This document shows, piece by piece, positions 51,096 through 59,336 of a DNA stretch of 61,081 nt. Each line of letters begins with the position of its first letter. The stretch's first letter is position 1. The position numbers and the translations under genes were made by a program. The stretch lies in contig JAGVZN010000010.1 in assembly GCA_018302605.1 (NCBI GenBank), positions 3,932 through 65,012 on the forward strand, in the 5' to 3' direction. The notes below the pieces were generated by a model that had not been told where the DNA came from, did no database searches, and was given only the letters and a program-made list of their open reading frames with translations. The stretch is from Candidatus Woesearchaeota archaeon (GTDB lineage: Archaea; Nanobdellota; Nanobdellia; Woesearchaeales; GW2011-AR9).

Positions 51096-51191
51096 GGTGG
51101 TTTGGTTGATCTGGTGAGATTATGCTCCCGGTCATATATTATGTTTTGATGATGTTATTGATTATCAGTTCATTCATGATCATTTCATTCA

Positions 51192-51365
51192 TTACGCTTT
51201 GGTTTTGGTTCTGCGCCAGCTGCGCTTCACTTCCGTATGGCGCGAGGGATGGACGCGCCGTCCTTTTCCGTAGACTTTGAAAACAGTCCAAAAAGGAGCC
51301 CATTTTGTCTGCTTGCTCAGCCTGATCAGACGTCTTTTGCGAGCGGGATGTTTGTTTGTGGCCAT
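51192..51365 (-). CDS. rpl39e: Large ribosomal subunit protein L39e (eL39)
   Basis: 57 residues: MATNKHPARKRRLIRLSKQT, then KWAPFWTVFKVYGKGRR and a basic end RRTKTKA. Tunnel protein specific to archaea and eukaryotes. It begins 18 bases after the S19e stop, so S19e-L39e-L31e are probably one transcript. Confidence 0.95.
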   Translation of the reverse strand: MATNKHPARKRRLIRLSKQTKWAPFWTVFKVYGKGRRVHPSRHTEVKRSWRRTKTKA

Positions 51366-51383
51366 TGTTGAGAGATTAATCTT

Positions 51384-51818
51384 TTATTTGCTTTCTTTGA
51401 AGAGCTGCATGGCGATCTTATCGAGGAAGGATGTCCCTTTGGGGGTGAGGATCCGCCCTTTATGTACTCCTTTTTCTGTCTGTCGCAGCAAACCGGATTT
51501 TTCCAACTGCTGGAGAATGGAACGGACGATGGATCCGGAGGCGGGATAGAAATGTTCCGGCTTATGGCCGCGATTCTTGCGTCCGCCGTATTTGGTGCGA
51601 AGTTTTTGCGTACCGATGGGGCCTAATTTAGCAACGACGCGAAGAATGGATGCTGAACGGAAGTACCACCAATCTTCCTGGTCTGGGGTCCGTTCTTTGT
51701 GATGACCGGTCTTGACGAAAGCAGACCATGGTTCTGGCTGGACTAATTTGTTCGCTTTGAGCTCTTCTGCTGCCCGCTGGACCAGTTTTTCCGGATTTAC
51801 AATCAGTATATGTGACAT
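51384..51818 (-). CDS. rps19e: Small ribosomal subunit protein S19e (eS19)
   Basis: 144 residues. [84 protein letters not shown] is diagnostic. It is in the 30S head. Leaderless with CTTTATAAATC (51840-51850). Confidence 0.96.
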   Translation of the reverse strand: MSHILIVNPEKLVQRAAEELKANKLVQPEPWSAFVKTGHHKERTPDQEDWWYFRSASILRVVAKLGPIGTQKLRTKYGGRKNRGHKPEHFYPASGSIVRSILQQLEKSGLLRQTEKGVHKGRILTPKGTSFLDKIAMQLFKESK

Positions 51819-51860
51819 TGGCTCATCAGGATTGGTGGTGATTTATAAAGGTTTCGTGAT

Positions 51861-51915
51861 GCGAATCAGTTTTGGGATTATATGACTTAGTTTGGGGATT
51901 ATATAGTTGATTCGC
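51861..51915. promoter_or_regulatory. Inverted and direct repeat upstream of S19e
   Basis: GCGAATCA (51861-51868) pairs with TGATTCGC (51908-51915) around two near-copies of TTTGGGATTATAT. It lies just upstream of the S19e TATA box and could be a regulator site or the end of another element. The stretch to 52009 shows nothing else. Confidence 0.3.
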
Positions 51916-52009
51916 GAGATAATTCGGAGGTGTATAGTCGTCCAACTTCGTTTGACAAGAAAATTCCCTCACACGCTGATGAGTGAAACTAAATACCTAC
52001 TCGATTAAA

Positions 52010-52245
52010 GCACAATTCAAAAAGTAAGTGATATAGTAAACTGCGCAATTATCTGTAATATCAACCAACGAGAGAGTGCTGCCGGCCGTTCGGTCTGGCG
52101 AAAACCAGAAGGGGAACGCTGCTTCTCGAAGAGTCGTGATCAACGGATAGTTTTCGCTCCAACATCTTTAGTGGAAAGCACTTCAGACCGAACATCTTGG
52201 CCAAGCAGCACTCTCCGGCGCTATCACTCCCAAAAAGGATTGTGC
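52010..52245. repeat. R7 hairpin element
   Basis: Outer ends GCACAATT and GGATTGTGC, then AGTGATATAG/CTATCACT, then a core hairpin (52072-52215): GAGAGTG/CACTCTC, CTG/CAG, GGCC/GGCC, GTTCGGTCT/AGACCGAAC with ATCTT unpaired in the right arm and AAG facing CC, and an inner GCGAAAAC/GTTTTCGC. The outer ends resemble R8a. No coding frame. Confidence 0.8.
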
Positions 52246-52292
52246 CTCCATTCAGAACATTTTAAATATCTTCTTTGTTTCTTCCAATACTG

Positions 52293-52982
52293 GTGGTCGT
52301 TTTGTTAAGAAAGAAGGTGCTCCTCGTACTCCTGATTATTTTAACTATTTCTCTCGTCGCAGCACAAAATGAATCAATCTCTCCCGCGACGGGAAAAGCC
52401 AGTTCGGCGGGAGAGGCAAATGATGGTTTTAAGAAATTTCTGGATGATCCTGCTAAGATCAAAGGCGTGACGATTACAGATAAAGGCGGCGGCGGTGCAG
52501 CGCCGCTGGAGAAGCCTTTGTTTGTTTCTTCGTCTGGAAAGACGCCAGCGGACGGCGAGAATAAATTTATTCAGTTTATCTTTTGGCTAGGCAGTTTATC
52601 TTTTCTCTTCGGCGGGCAGGCGGAAAACCAGCTCTGCGGTTTCTTGAGAATTCTCCTGGCGTTTCTCGTCTTTACGATCCTCTATTTTCTGGCGTCGATG
52701 ATCCCTGGATTAACGCGTGGAGTAGCGATTACGATCAGCATCATTTTGGCGATACTCGTTGCCGTTTTCACGCCTTGTGTCGTGTTGTTGGCTTGGGGGA
52801 CATCGTATGCGACGATTTTTGCTTTCGTCGTTATCTTCGGTCCGGTGCTGGCAGGGTTGGCGTTGTTATTATTTACACCGACTCCCAATCGCAGGACGGC
52901 ATTTTTGAAATTAGTGAGCGTGCTGGCGTTGATGTGGCTGGTCTATTCGATCAGTTTCTGGGCAAAACAATTGGGCGGGTGA
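52293..52982 (+). CDS. Polytopic membrane protein, family M copy 1
   Basis: 229 residues from GTG (a TTG at 52275 is possible). A signal peptide-like start (LLRKKVLLVLLIILTISLVAAQ) is followed by an ~80-residue external linker and four helices. The core SMIPGLTRGVAITISIILAILVAVF, LLAWGTSYATIFAFVVIFGP and FTPTPNRRTAFLKLVSVLAL is shared with 53232 and more weakly with 55755. Function unknown. ATTTTAAATA (52259-52268) fits as TATA box. It has no directly following soluble partner, unlike the other two. Confidence 0.72.
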   Translation: MVVLLRKKVLLVLLIILTISLVAAQNESISPATGKASSAGEANDGFKKFLDDPAKIKGVTITDKGGGGAAPLEKPLFVSSSGKTPADGENKFIQFIFWLGSLSFLFGGQAENQLCGFLRILLAFLVFTILYFLASMIPGLTRGVAITISIILAILVAVFTPCVVLLAWGTSYATIFAFVVIFGPVLAGLALLLFTPTPNRRTAFLKLVSVLALMWLVYSISFWAKQLGG

Positions 52983-52997
52983 GTCTGCTCCGAATGA

Positions 52998-53171
52998 GGC
53001 TTTGTGTAAAAAGTGCTGCTCCGCAGGTTGTGCCGTGCCCAGCGCCGCTGTTCGGATTGTTGTTTGGACAAAGATTCGCTATGTTTACGTTCAACAGCGG
53101 ACAGTAACTTTGTCTTACGAATCGTAGTTCGCTGTGCACCTCTTGGCACAACATACTTTTTACACAAAGCC
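52998..53171. mobile_element. R6 MITE-like element with perfect ends and direct repeats
   Basis: Perfect 16-base terminal repeats GCTTTGTGTAAAAAGT/ACTTTTTACACAAAGC inside GGC...GCC ends. TCCGAATGA flanks both sides (52989-52997 and 53172-53180). Inner stems GTTGTGCC/GGCACAAC, CCGCTGTT/AACAGCGG, GACAAAG/CTTTGTC and GATTCG/CGAATC nest toward the centre. It lies between two paralogous membrane genes. No coding frame. Confidence 0.88.
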
Positions 53172-53231
53172 TCCGAATGAGAAAAGTTTAAATAGGATAA
53201 CATTTTAATATCCTCCAGACAGAGGTGTTGT

Positions 53232-53786
53232 ATGATCATCAAGAAAACTTATACACTGGTTTTAATCGTACTCTTATTGCTTCCTAGTTTTGCATTAGCT
53301 GCAAACCATGGGTCTTCGGCACCGTCGGGTGACTCTTCGTTTGATATTGGTGAATTTGTTTCCAAGATCATCGGCGTCGGCCAGCTTACGTTTCTGGGCA
53401 GTTCAGACAATCAATTTGTCGGATTTATCCGGATATTGATGGCCATTTTACTGTTTACCCTTCTCTATTTTCTGCTCTCGATGATCCCCGGCTTGACACG
53501 GGGCGTGGGCATCGCCATCGGAATCTTGTTAGCCATCCTGGTCAGTGTGTTCCTCCCTCAAGATGTTTTAATCGCTTGGGGGAATTCCTATGCAACCCTG
53601 TTTTCGTTCGTGATCATCTTTGGGCCGATTATCGGTCTTGGTGCTTTTTTGATCTTTACGCCAACACCCGGTCGGGGTGTTGCGTTCATCAAACTAGTTT
53701 CAGTCTTGGCGCTGTGGTGGCTGGTAGCGCATATTTCAACATGGGCGCATGAGCTTGGAAGCTATGTTGCGCCGGTGGTAGTCTAA
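53232..53786 (+). CDS. Polytopic membrane protein, family M copy 2
   Basis: 184 residues. Signal peptide (TLVLIVLLLLPSFALAA), a short external stretch, then four helices with SMIPGLTRGVGIAIGILLAILVSVF, LIAWGNSYATLFSFVIIFGP and FTPTPGRGVAFIKLVSVLAL. It is closest to copy 1. GAGGTG lies before the ATG and GTTTAAATAG upstream. It is followed one base after its stop by the single-pass helical protein at 53788. Confidence 0.78.
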   Translation: MIIKKTYTLVLIVLLLLPSFALAANHGSSAPSGDSSFDIGEFVSKIIGVGQLTFLGSSDNQFVGFIRILMAILLFTLLYFLLSMIPGLTRGVGIAIGILLAILVSVFLPQDVLIAWGNSYATLFSFVIIFGPIIGLGAFLIFTPTPGRGVAFIKLVSVLALWWLVAHISTWAHELGSYVAPVVV

Positions 53787-53787
53787 A

Positions 53788-54426
53788 ATGGTAGGCTTAA
53801 CTGATTTCGCGGGATGGATAGATGCGATTGAATCATATGCTCATGTTATTTTTATTGTCCTAGTTATCTATTATACGTGGCTGGTGATTAAAGGTGGAGA
53901 TAAGGACGGCAAATCTGCGGATAAAGCATGGGGAGCTGGTCCTGCTGCGGGGAAAGGAGTATGGAACTGGACTAAAAAAGTTGGAAGAAAAGCGAAGCGT
54001 GGGATGGGTTTAGAAGAGAAGCTGGTACTTGCCGAATATGCAGATCTGGAAGCATTAAAGAAAGCACTGAATAGTTCGAAAGTGACTGATGATGCTTCAT
54101 TAAAGAAAGCGGTCGGAGCAGGAAGAAGAAAAGCCAAGCGCCATGAAGCTAGAGCCTACCGTCGTCTGAATCAGCTGCAGAAGACAGTTGAAGATATGGA
54201 GTTAGATCCAAAAAGAAATAAAGCAGCTAAAGCTTTATTTACTCGGATGACTGTCTTCACTAAAGAGATTGTGGAAGCACTCAGGAATTTTGATAACACT
54301 TTAGAGGGGACTAAAACGGTTCCAAATAAAAAAACCGGGATGAATGCGGAATTGGATAAAGCGATTACTGCTGATCGTGGTTTCGTCGCTGAATTAGAAA
54401 AGTTAAAGAAAGTCATTTATGGATAA
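53788..54426 (+). CDS. Single-pass helical protein, family S copy 1
   Basis: 212 residues. One N-terminal helix in the membrane (about 17-33), a basic stretch (WNWTKKVGRKAKRG), then a long alpha-helical cytoplasmic part (AYRRLNQLQKTVEDMELDP; FTRMTVFTKEIVEALRNFDNTL). Same plan and length as 56287. Coupled to the membrane protein before it, so the two probably interact. A T-rich stretch after the stop (54430-54464) is a likely terminator. Confidence 0.75.
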   Translation: MVGLTDFAGWIDAIESYAHVIFIVLVIYYTWLVIKGGDKDGKSADKAWGAGPAAGKGVWNWTKKVGRKAKRGMGLEEKLVLAEYADLEALKKALNSSKVTDDASLKKAVGAGRRKAKRHEARAYRRLNQLQKTVEDMELDPKRNKAAKALFTRMTVFTKEIVEALRNFDNTLEGTKTVPNKKTGMNAELDKAITADRGFVAELEKLKKVIYG

Positions 54427-54904
54427 TTTTTTCTGTTCTTTTTTCAACTAATTTTTTTTCTTGTAGGGTGAGACGCTTTCGGCAAATTTCTGATGACTTG
54501 TATTCACAATAATTAGATCTATTTCTGTTTTTTTGGGGATCAAACCCACTACCCACTGGTCAAGTGTGCGGATGAAGTTTATATACTTCTTTCTTTCTTA
54601 AGACTTTCATGAAAATGACCCCCACTGAATTATCTGTATTTGAAGGTCAACATATTCGTAAAGTCTGGTATAACAATGAATGGTTCTTTTCCGTTATTGA
54701 TATTGTTGGTATTCTTTCAGAAAGTAAAGATCCGAGAAATTACTGGAAAGTTCTCAAATTTCGTCTTATTGAAGAATCTGGTAATGAAACGGTTACAAAT
54801 TGTAACCAGTTGAAACTCTCTGCTGAAGATGGTGCTGAAGATGGAAAATTAAGAGAGACAGATTGTGTTAATACTGAAGGAGCATTTAGGCTTATCCAAT
54901 CTAT

Positions 54905-54993
54905 AGTAATTGTGAAATATTTTCGAACTTTTTGTCACAATTACTAATAGCAAATGTGTGATTCAAATATTTGAATACTTAACACATTTGCTA
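54905..54993. mobile_element. Small two-hairpin insertion in the BRO/DinD gene
   Basis: 89 bases made of GTAATTGTGA/TCACAATTAC and AGCAAATGTGT/ACACATTTGCT hairpins, the second around the palindrome ATTCAAATATTTGAAT. TAT is duplicated at both borders (54902-54904, 54994-54996). Removing it with one TAT restores the reading frame LIQSIPSPKAEPFK. It has no relative elsewhere in the window and no coding capacity. Confidence 0.85.
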
Positions 54994-55468
54994 TATTCCT
55001 TCTCCTAAAGCTGAACCGTTTAAGCTTTGGCTGGCAAGAGTTGGTTACGAGAGAGTTCAAGAGATTGAGAATCCAGAATTAGCCCAGAAACGGATGAGAG
55101 AACTGTACAAAGAAAAAGGCTATTCGGAAAGCTGGATTGAAAGGAGAATAAGGGGGGTCGTCATCCGAGATGAATTAACAGATGAATGGAAGAAGAGAGA
55201 TGTAGGTGCAGAAAAAGAGTATGCACTCCTTACTGCCGAGATATCAAAAGCAACTTTCAGCATAACTCCTCGCGAATATAAAGAATTCAAAGGCTTAAAG
55301 AAAGAAAATCTCGGAGATCATATGGATGATCTTGAACTCATCTTTACCATGCTTGGAGAAAAGGTTACGACTGAGATCACCAAAAAAGAAGATGCTCGGG
55401 GGATTGTCGAAAACAAAGATGCTGCTCAAAGGGGGGGGAAAGTAGCCGGAAAAGCGAGAGTTGAAACG

Positions 55469-55617
55469 CGGAGTATTCCACCACTCTTTCGAGTGGTGGT
55501 TTGCAAGCAAACCACTTATTTATCAGTGGAATACTTGCGTGCTCAAAATTAGGCAGGGGTGAGCGAAGCGAACATGCCACCGGTCTATTTGACCGGTGGT
55601 ACCCTGCCTATTTTGAC
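55469..55617. mobile_element. R3 element inserted in the BRO/DinD gene
   Basis: 149 bases. Left hairpin: GGAGTATTCCAC/GTGGAATACTTGC with inner CCACCACTC/GAGTGGTGG and GGTTTGC/GCAAACC. Right hairpin: GTGCTCAAAAT/ATTTTGACAC with AGGCAGGG/CCCTGCCT and CCACCGGTC/GACCGGTGG. ACG is duplicated at both borders (55466-55468, 55618-55620). Removal restores KARVETEKELGQS. The left end matches 10574 and 31687. Confidence 0.88.
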
Positions 55618-55754
55618 ACGGAGAAAGAATTAGGTCAATCAATCATTTCTTCTGAAAATTATTTACATTTGGCAGAAAGAAAGAAGAGAAAATTGTTTTC
55701 TGACAAAAAATAGCCAGCAAAAACCTTATATACCTCTAAATTATTCTTCTATCT

Positions 55755-56285
55755 ATGAAAAAGATGTGGTTTGTCTCAGTACTGCTGGCCATCCCCTTTG
55801 CCACCGCGTTAGATGTTGTTGGCACGTTGGGTAATGTCTGGGACCGCATTTTAGGAATCGGCAGTCTCAATTTTCTGGGTGTGTCCGCCGGCGTGGGTGT
55901 TACTGCCCTGACGCGCATCCTGATCTGGATTCTGATGTTTACGATCTTTTTTGCAGTGATGACCGGCCTGAAAGGGGCGACCGGAAGTACTGGTTCGATC
56001 TTTGGTCTGTTTAGCCGAACGCAAGCAGGTATTGTCGCTGCGGTGATCGCGACGATTGCCGCGATTTTCCTGCCACCGGATGTGTTATTGGCCACAGGCA
56101 CAGGCTGGGCAACAGCAGTAGCGTTATTGCTCATTGGCGGGCCAATCGTCGGCTTGGCATATTTATTGTATACCCTTCCCGGAAGAGGGCAGGATACGAA
56201 AACGACGGTATTTGTTAAGTTGATCTTATGCTTTTTTTTATATTGGATCTTATCGGCAATGAGAGGTTATGTAACACAATTTTAA
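55755..56285 (+). CDS. Polytopic membrane protein, family M copy 3
   Basis: 176 residues. Short signal-like start (FVSVLLAIPFATA), then four helices. It aligns with copies 1 and 2 over LGIGSLNFLGVSAGV, IAAIFLPPDVLLATGTGWATAVALLLIGGP and TVFVKLILCFFLYWIL but is more divergent. Leaderless with CTTATATACC. One base separates it from its single-pass partner at 56287. Confidence 0.78.
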   Translation: MKKMWFVSVLLAIPFATALDVVGTLGNVWDRILGIGSLNFLGVSAGVGVTALTRILIWILMFTIFFAVMTGLKGATGSTGSIFGLFSRTQAGIVAAVIATIAAIFLPPDVLLATGTGWATAVALLLIGGPIVGLAYLLYTLPGRGQDTKTTVFVKLILCFFLYWILSAMRGYVTQF

Positions 56286-56286
56286 C

Positions 56287-56928
56287 ATGGCAGAAGCTTC
56301 AATCGTGACCGGGACAATTGCTGAATTTATTGATGGCGCTTTATTTTTTGTGATGCTGATGATTGGGTACTATATCGTCCGTCTGTTCATCGTTCCGCCA
56401 CCATCCAAAGAAGAGCGCACGGCAAAGAGAAAAGAGTTGGAAGAACAGCGTGCCAAATGGGGAGAGTGGGTGGGAAGCAAGTTTAAAGAGCGGAAACATA
56501 AAGCCCAGAAAGAACAGCGCAAAGGCGATGTCAGTGTTGTCAAAGATAATATCAAAGATGCGCTGGAAGGGATGGAAGATATTCATTCATTGTTAAATCG
56601 GGGAAACATCGTAAAAACGAAGACGACAATTAATCGCGTCAAGCGGGACTTGTATCATACAGTGAGCAATCTGCGTTTGCTGCGGAGAAAACACGAAGGC
56701 GCAGACCGTCAAACGCTGCAGAAAGCGATTGATGAGGTTCATGCGATTGAACAGGCCTTTGTTGCTGATGTCGAGCATAAGATTCCTTCCACAGTTGATC
56801 CTGATCACACCAAGTATGCGAATAGTGTCAAAGATCCTATAGATGCAGTTGTGAAATTACGGGGCTCACTGGGAACGATCTGGAATGATTTAGAAGATTT
56901 CCATGCTAAGTTTCCCGCTACTCCCTAA
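56287..56928 (+). CDS. Single-pass helical protein, family S copy 2
   Basis: 213 residues. N-terminal helix (about 14-37), a charged stretch (SKEERTAKRKELEEQRAKWGEW), then helical bundles (HSLLNRGNIVKTKTTINRVKRDLYHTVSNLRLLRRKHEG). Same architecture as 53788 but low identity. Co-transcribed with family M copy 3. Confidence 0.75.
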   Translation: MAEASIVTGTIAEFIDGALFFVMLMIGYYIVRLFIVPPPSKEERTAKRKELEEQRAKWGEWVGSKFKERKHKAQKEQRKGDVSVVKDNIKDALEGMEDIHSLLNRGNIVKTKTTINRVKRDLYHTVSNLRLLRRKHEGADRQTLQKAIDEVHAIEQAFVADVEHKIPSTVDPDHTKYANSVKDPIDAVVKLRGSLGTIWNDLEDFHAKFPATP

Positions 56929-56942
56929 CTATTGGTTCTTTG

Positions 56943-57049
56943 GTATTTGTTTAGCTTCTCCGGCAGGCCGTGCATCCGAGCGGAAATATGCAAAGATATT
57001 TTCTGCTTTTCGCTGTGAAACAAAAGATTTCCGCACCAAAAACAAATAC
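56943..57049. repeat. R4 hairpin element, copy B (shortened)
   Basis: GTATTTGTTTAGCT at the left and AAACAAATAC at the right, with GGCAGGCCGTGCATCC and the inner GCGGAAAT/ATTTCCGC stem kept. The right-arm segment holding ATCTTGGCC is deleted. Confidence 0.8.
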
Positions 57050-57063
57050 GTTTTTTGTAGGAA

Positions 57064-57369
57064 TTATTTTGGCTTTTCGTAAATTAAACGGTATCTGCCA
57101 CTCATCCTTTGAAACATTAACGGATGACGGCCGTCGGCACACTCATGGGTTACAGAAGAATAACGATTATGGTCACCCGATAATTCTATTGGCTCCAAAC
57201 AATTAACACACTGGATTATCTTCACCAGATCGTCTTTTTGTGGGCAGGCTGTTTCGCACCATTCACGGTCTGGGTCGAAAAAGAGCCTGCAGGATCGATT
57301 GGGGCACAATAAATAGGTTGTCTTTGTGTCTAGTTCTGATTTCTGGATAGTACCGTTGGCGAGATCCAC
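57064..57369 (-). CDS. Small zinc-ribbon protein
   Basis: 101 residues. Cysteine pairs CPNRSC, CETACP, CVNC and a later HECADGRH suggest one or two zinc ribbons. No family recognised. It starts at GTG, with TTTTTATG about 26 bases upstream. It ends close to the R4 element. Confidence 0.6.
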   Translation of the reverse strand: MDLANGTIQKSELDTKTTYLLCPNRSCRLFFDPDREWCETACPQKDDLVKIIQCVNCLEPIELSGDHNRYSSVTHECADGRHPLMFQRMSGRYRLIYEKPK

Positions 57370-57416
57370 TCATAGAAACTATACAACCTGAGCATAAAAA
57401 CTTTGTGTCAAAAATC

Positions 57417-57671
57417 TTACAATACTTTCACTTTCTGTCCCAACGCCTGCCCCGGAAGCCCTTTCTCAGGGAAGATAACCCGGACATTGCCTTTGCGGCC
57501 ATGCAGAGCAGAAATTGTGCCCTGAATCTGTGTTCCGGCCGGAGAAGTCCAGACCACTTTCTTACCGATCACTTTCTGCGCTTCTTCGGCGCTGTCCGCG
57601 GCTTTCAGCACCATCTGGTGCGAATTGACTCTATACCGGCTTTGCCGGAAATGCATAACGGTTGCTTCCAT
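57417..57671 (-). CDS. rpl35ae: Large ribosomal subunit protein L35Ae (eL33)
   Basis: 84 residues. The ending VIGKKVVWTSPAGTQIQGTISALHGRKGNVRVIFPEKGLPGQALGQKVKVL is the conserved L35Ae barrel. Leaderless with TATTTATAAAT (about 57692-57702). Divergent from herA. Confidence 0.93.
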   Translation of the reverse strand: MEATVMHFRQSRYRVNSHQMVLKAADSAEEAQKVIGKKVVWTSPAGTQIQGTISALHGRKGNVRVIFPEKGLPGQALGQKVKVL

Positions 57672-57776
57672 GTTTAAGCTGGAAAGGGGGTTTATTTATA
57701 AATATTTTCGTTCTCGGTGGTGTTTTGTTGAATGGAAAACCTAAATGATTAAAAAAGAATGGTCTACTGTTATTCT

Positions 57777-59297
57777 ATGCTCAAAGGCCAGGTCGTCTCC
57801 GGTGATTTTGGAAAAATTGTGATGCGGGTGAAAGCAGATGCTCCTGTCGAATTGGGAGAACTCGTCGTGATTGAAGAACAGGGAGAGAAATTCATCCTGC
57901 AAGTCTATGATCTGCTCTATGGCAGCCAAATCTCTTCGCAGAATTTGGAAATGGTCGCCGGGATGAGCCTGGAAGAAGGCGGTTTCCAGATGCTCGATGA
58001 GCAGCTGCGTAATTATCAGCTGGCGTTATTGAAACCAGTATTGACAACGAGCGGACAGAGCCGGATGTGCAAGAAACTGCCGCCATTTTTTACAAAGGTA
58101 CGGGCAATAACCAAAGATGACTTGTTGTTTATGACCAAGCCGCTTCATCCGCTGTTCTTGGGAAGTTTGCGCAGCGGCAGTACGGCGCTTGATTTTGACT
58201 TATTTCTGCCGGGAAAAGAGGCATTAAGCCATCACGTTCTGATTCCCGCAAGTACAGGAAAAGGAAAATCAAATCTGATGTCCTGCATGTTATGGGGCCT
58301 GACTAGCGGTGATTTCGCCGGTGTGTTAGTCCTTGATCCTCACGATGAATATTACGGCCGTGTCGGCTTGGGATTGAAAGATCATCCACGGCATGATCAA
58401 ATCTGTTATTATACTCCGGCCAGGCCGCCGCCGGGGGCGCGGACATTAAAAGTTCACCTGACAAAATTGAAGCCGGAGCATTTTCAGGGAGCGATTGCGT
58501 TGTCTGATCCCCAGCGGCAATGTTTGTTTGTCTATTACAAGAGATTTAAACCGGATTGGATCAAGGCAATTTTGGAAGAACGGCGGATCGAAAATGTGCA
58601 ATTTCATGAAGATACAATCTCTGTCGTGAAACGGAAATTATTGGCTTTGCTTGATCTCGATTTCGAAGCCGGGCAATTTCAGTGCAGTGGTATCTTTGAC
58701 GATGTCGCCGGGATGAATACAATCACTGAAATTTGCCTAGAGCTGGAACGGGGAAAAACAGTGATTATCGATACGAGCTATTTCTCCGGCTCGTTGGAGA
58801 TCATGGTTGGAAGCATCATTGCCTCAGAGATTTTTGATAAGTACAAATATTACAAGCGTATCGGCCAGCTTGAGGACAAGCCCGTCATTTCCGTTGTCCT
58901 GGAAGAAGCCCCCAGGGTGTTGGGAAAGAAAGTACTCGAGCAAGGAAGCAATGTGTTTGATTCAATTGCGCGGGAAGGGCGGAAATTTAAGATCGGTCTC
59001 ATTGCCATCACCCAACTGCCCTCAGAGATCCCCAAAAACATTCTGGCGAACATGAACACAAAGATCATTTTGGGGATGGAGATGGGCTCGGAGAGACAAG
59101 CCGTGATCGAATCATCGCCACAGGATTTGAGTCAAGACAATCGCAACATCGCGTCGCTGGATAAAGGAGAGGCGATTGTTACGTCAACGTTCACGCGGTT
59201 TGCCGTACCCGTGAAAATCCCGCTGTTCAGTGAGTATGTGAAATTGGCAAAGAAGAAAGTGGATGTTGAAGTCAGTTTTAGGGGAATAGGAGAGTGA
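57777..59297 (+). CDS. herA: HerA-type hexameric ATPase
   Basis: 506 residues. N-terminal HAS barrel ([31 protein letters not shown]), Walker [23 protein letters not shown], Walker [13 protein letters not shown], and the [24 protein letters not shown] sensor/arginine region. HerA pumps DNA and with NurA resects double-strand ends; NurA is not encoded next to it, so a different partner or role is possible. The ATG is chosen from MLKGQVVSG. Confidence 0.9.
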   Translation: MLKGQVVSGDFGKIVMRVKADAPVELGELVVIEEQGEKFILQVYDLLYGSQISSQNLEMVAGMSLEEGGFQMLDEQLRNYQLALLKPVLTTSGQSRMCKKLPPFFTKVRAITKDDLLFMTKPLHPLFLGSLRSGSTALDFDLFLPGKEALSHHVLIPASTGKGKSNLMSCMLWGLTSGDFAGVLVLDPHDEYYGRVGLGLKDHPRHDQICYYTPARPPPGARTLKVHLTKLKPEHFQGAIALSDPQRQCLFVYYKRFKPDWIKAILEERRIENVQFHEDTISVVKRKLLALLDLDFEAGQFQCSGIFDDVAGMNTITEICLELERGKTVIIDTSYFSGSLEIMVGSIIASEIFDKYKYYKRIGQLEDKPVISVVLEEAPRVLGKKVLEQGSNVFDSIAREGRKFKIGLIAITQLPSEIPKNILANMNTKIILGMEMGSERQAVIESSPQDLSQDNRNIASLDKGEAIVTSTFTRFAVPVKIPLFSEYVKLAKKKVDVEVSFRGIGE

Positions 59298-59336
59298 TTC
59301 CAACACGTATTTAAACTCCAACTGATTTCTCTTCAG

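Larger units (their letters stand above)
54609..55713 (+). pseudogene. BRO/DinD-type protein gene interrupted by two elements
   Basis: The 5' part encodes the BRO-N domain (ELSVFEGQHIRKVWYNNEWFFSVIDIVGIL, TEGAFRLIQS), then after a 92-base interruption IPSPKAEPFKLWLARVGYERVQEIENPELAQKRMRELYK, SWIERRIRGVVIRDELTDEWKKRDVGAEKEYALLTAEISKATF and DLELIFTMLGEKVTTEI, and after a 152-base interruption EKELGQSIISSENYLHLAERKKRKLF. Joined, it is a full-length member of the antirepressor/DNA-damage-inducible DinD-like family. Leaderless TATA at 54577-54587. It is no longer translatable as one protein. Confidence 0.9.
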
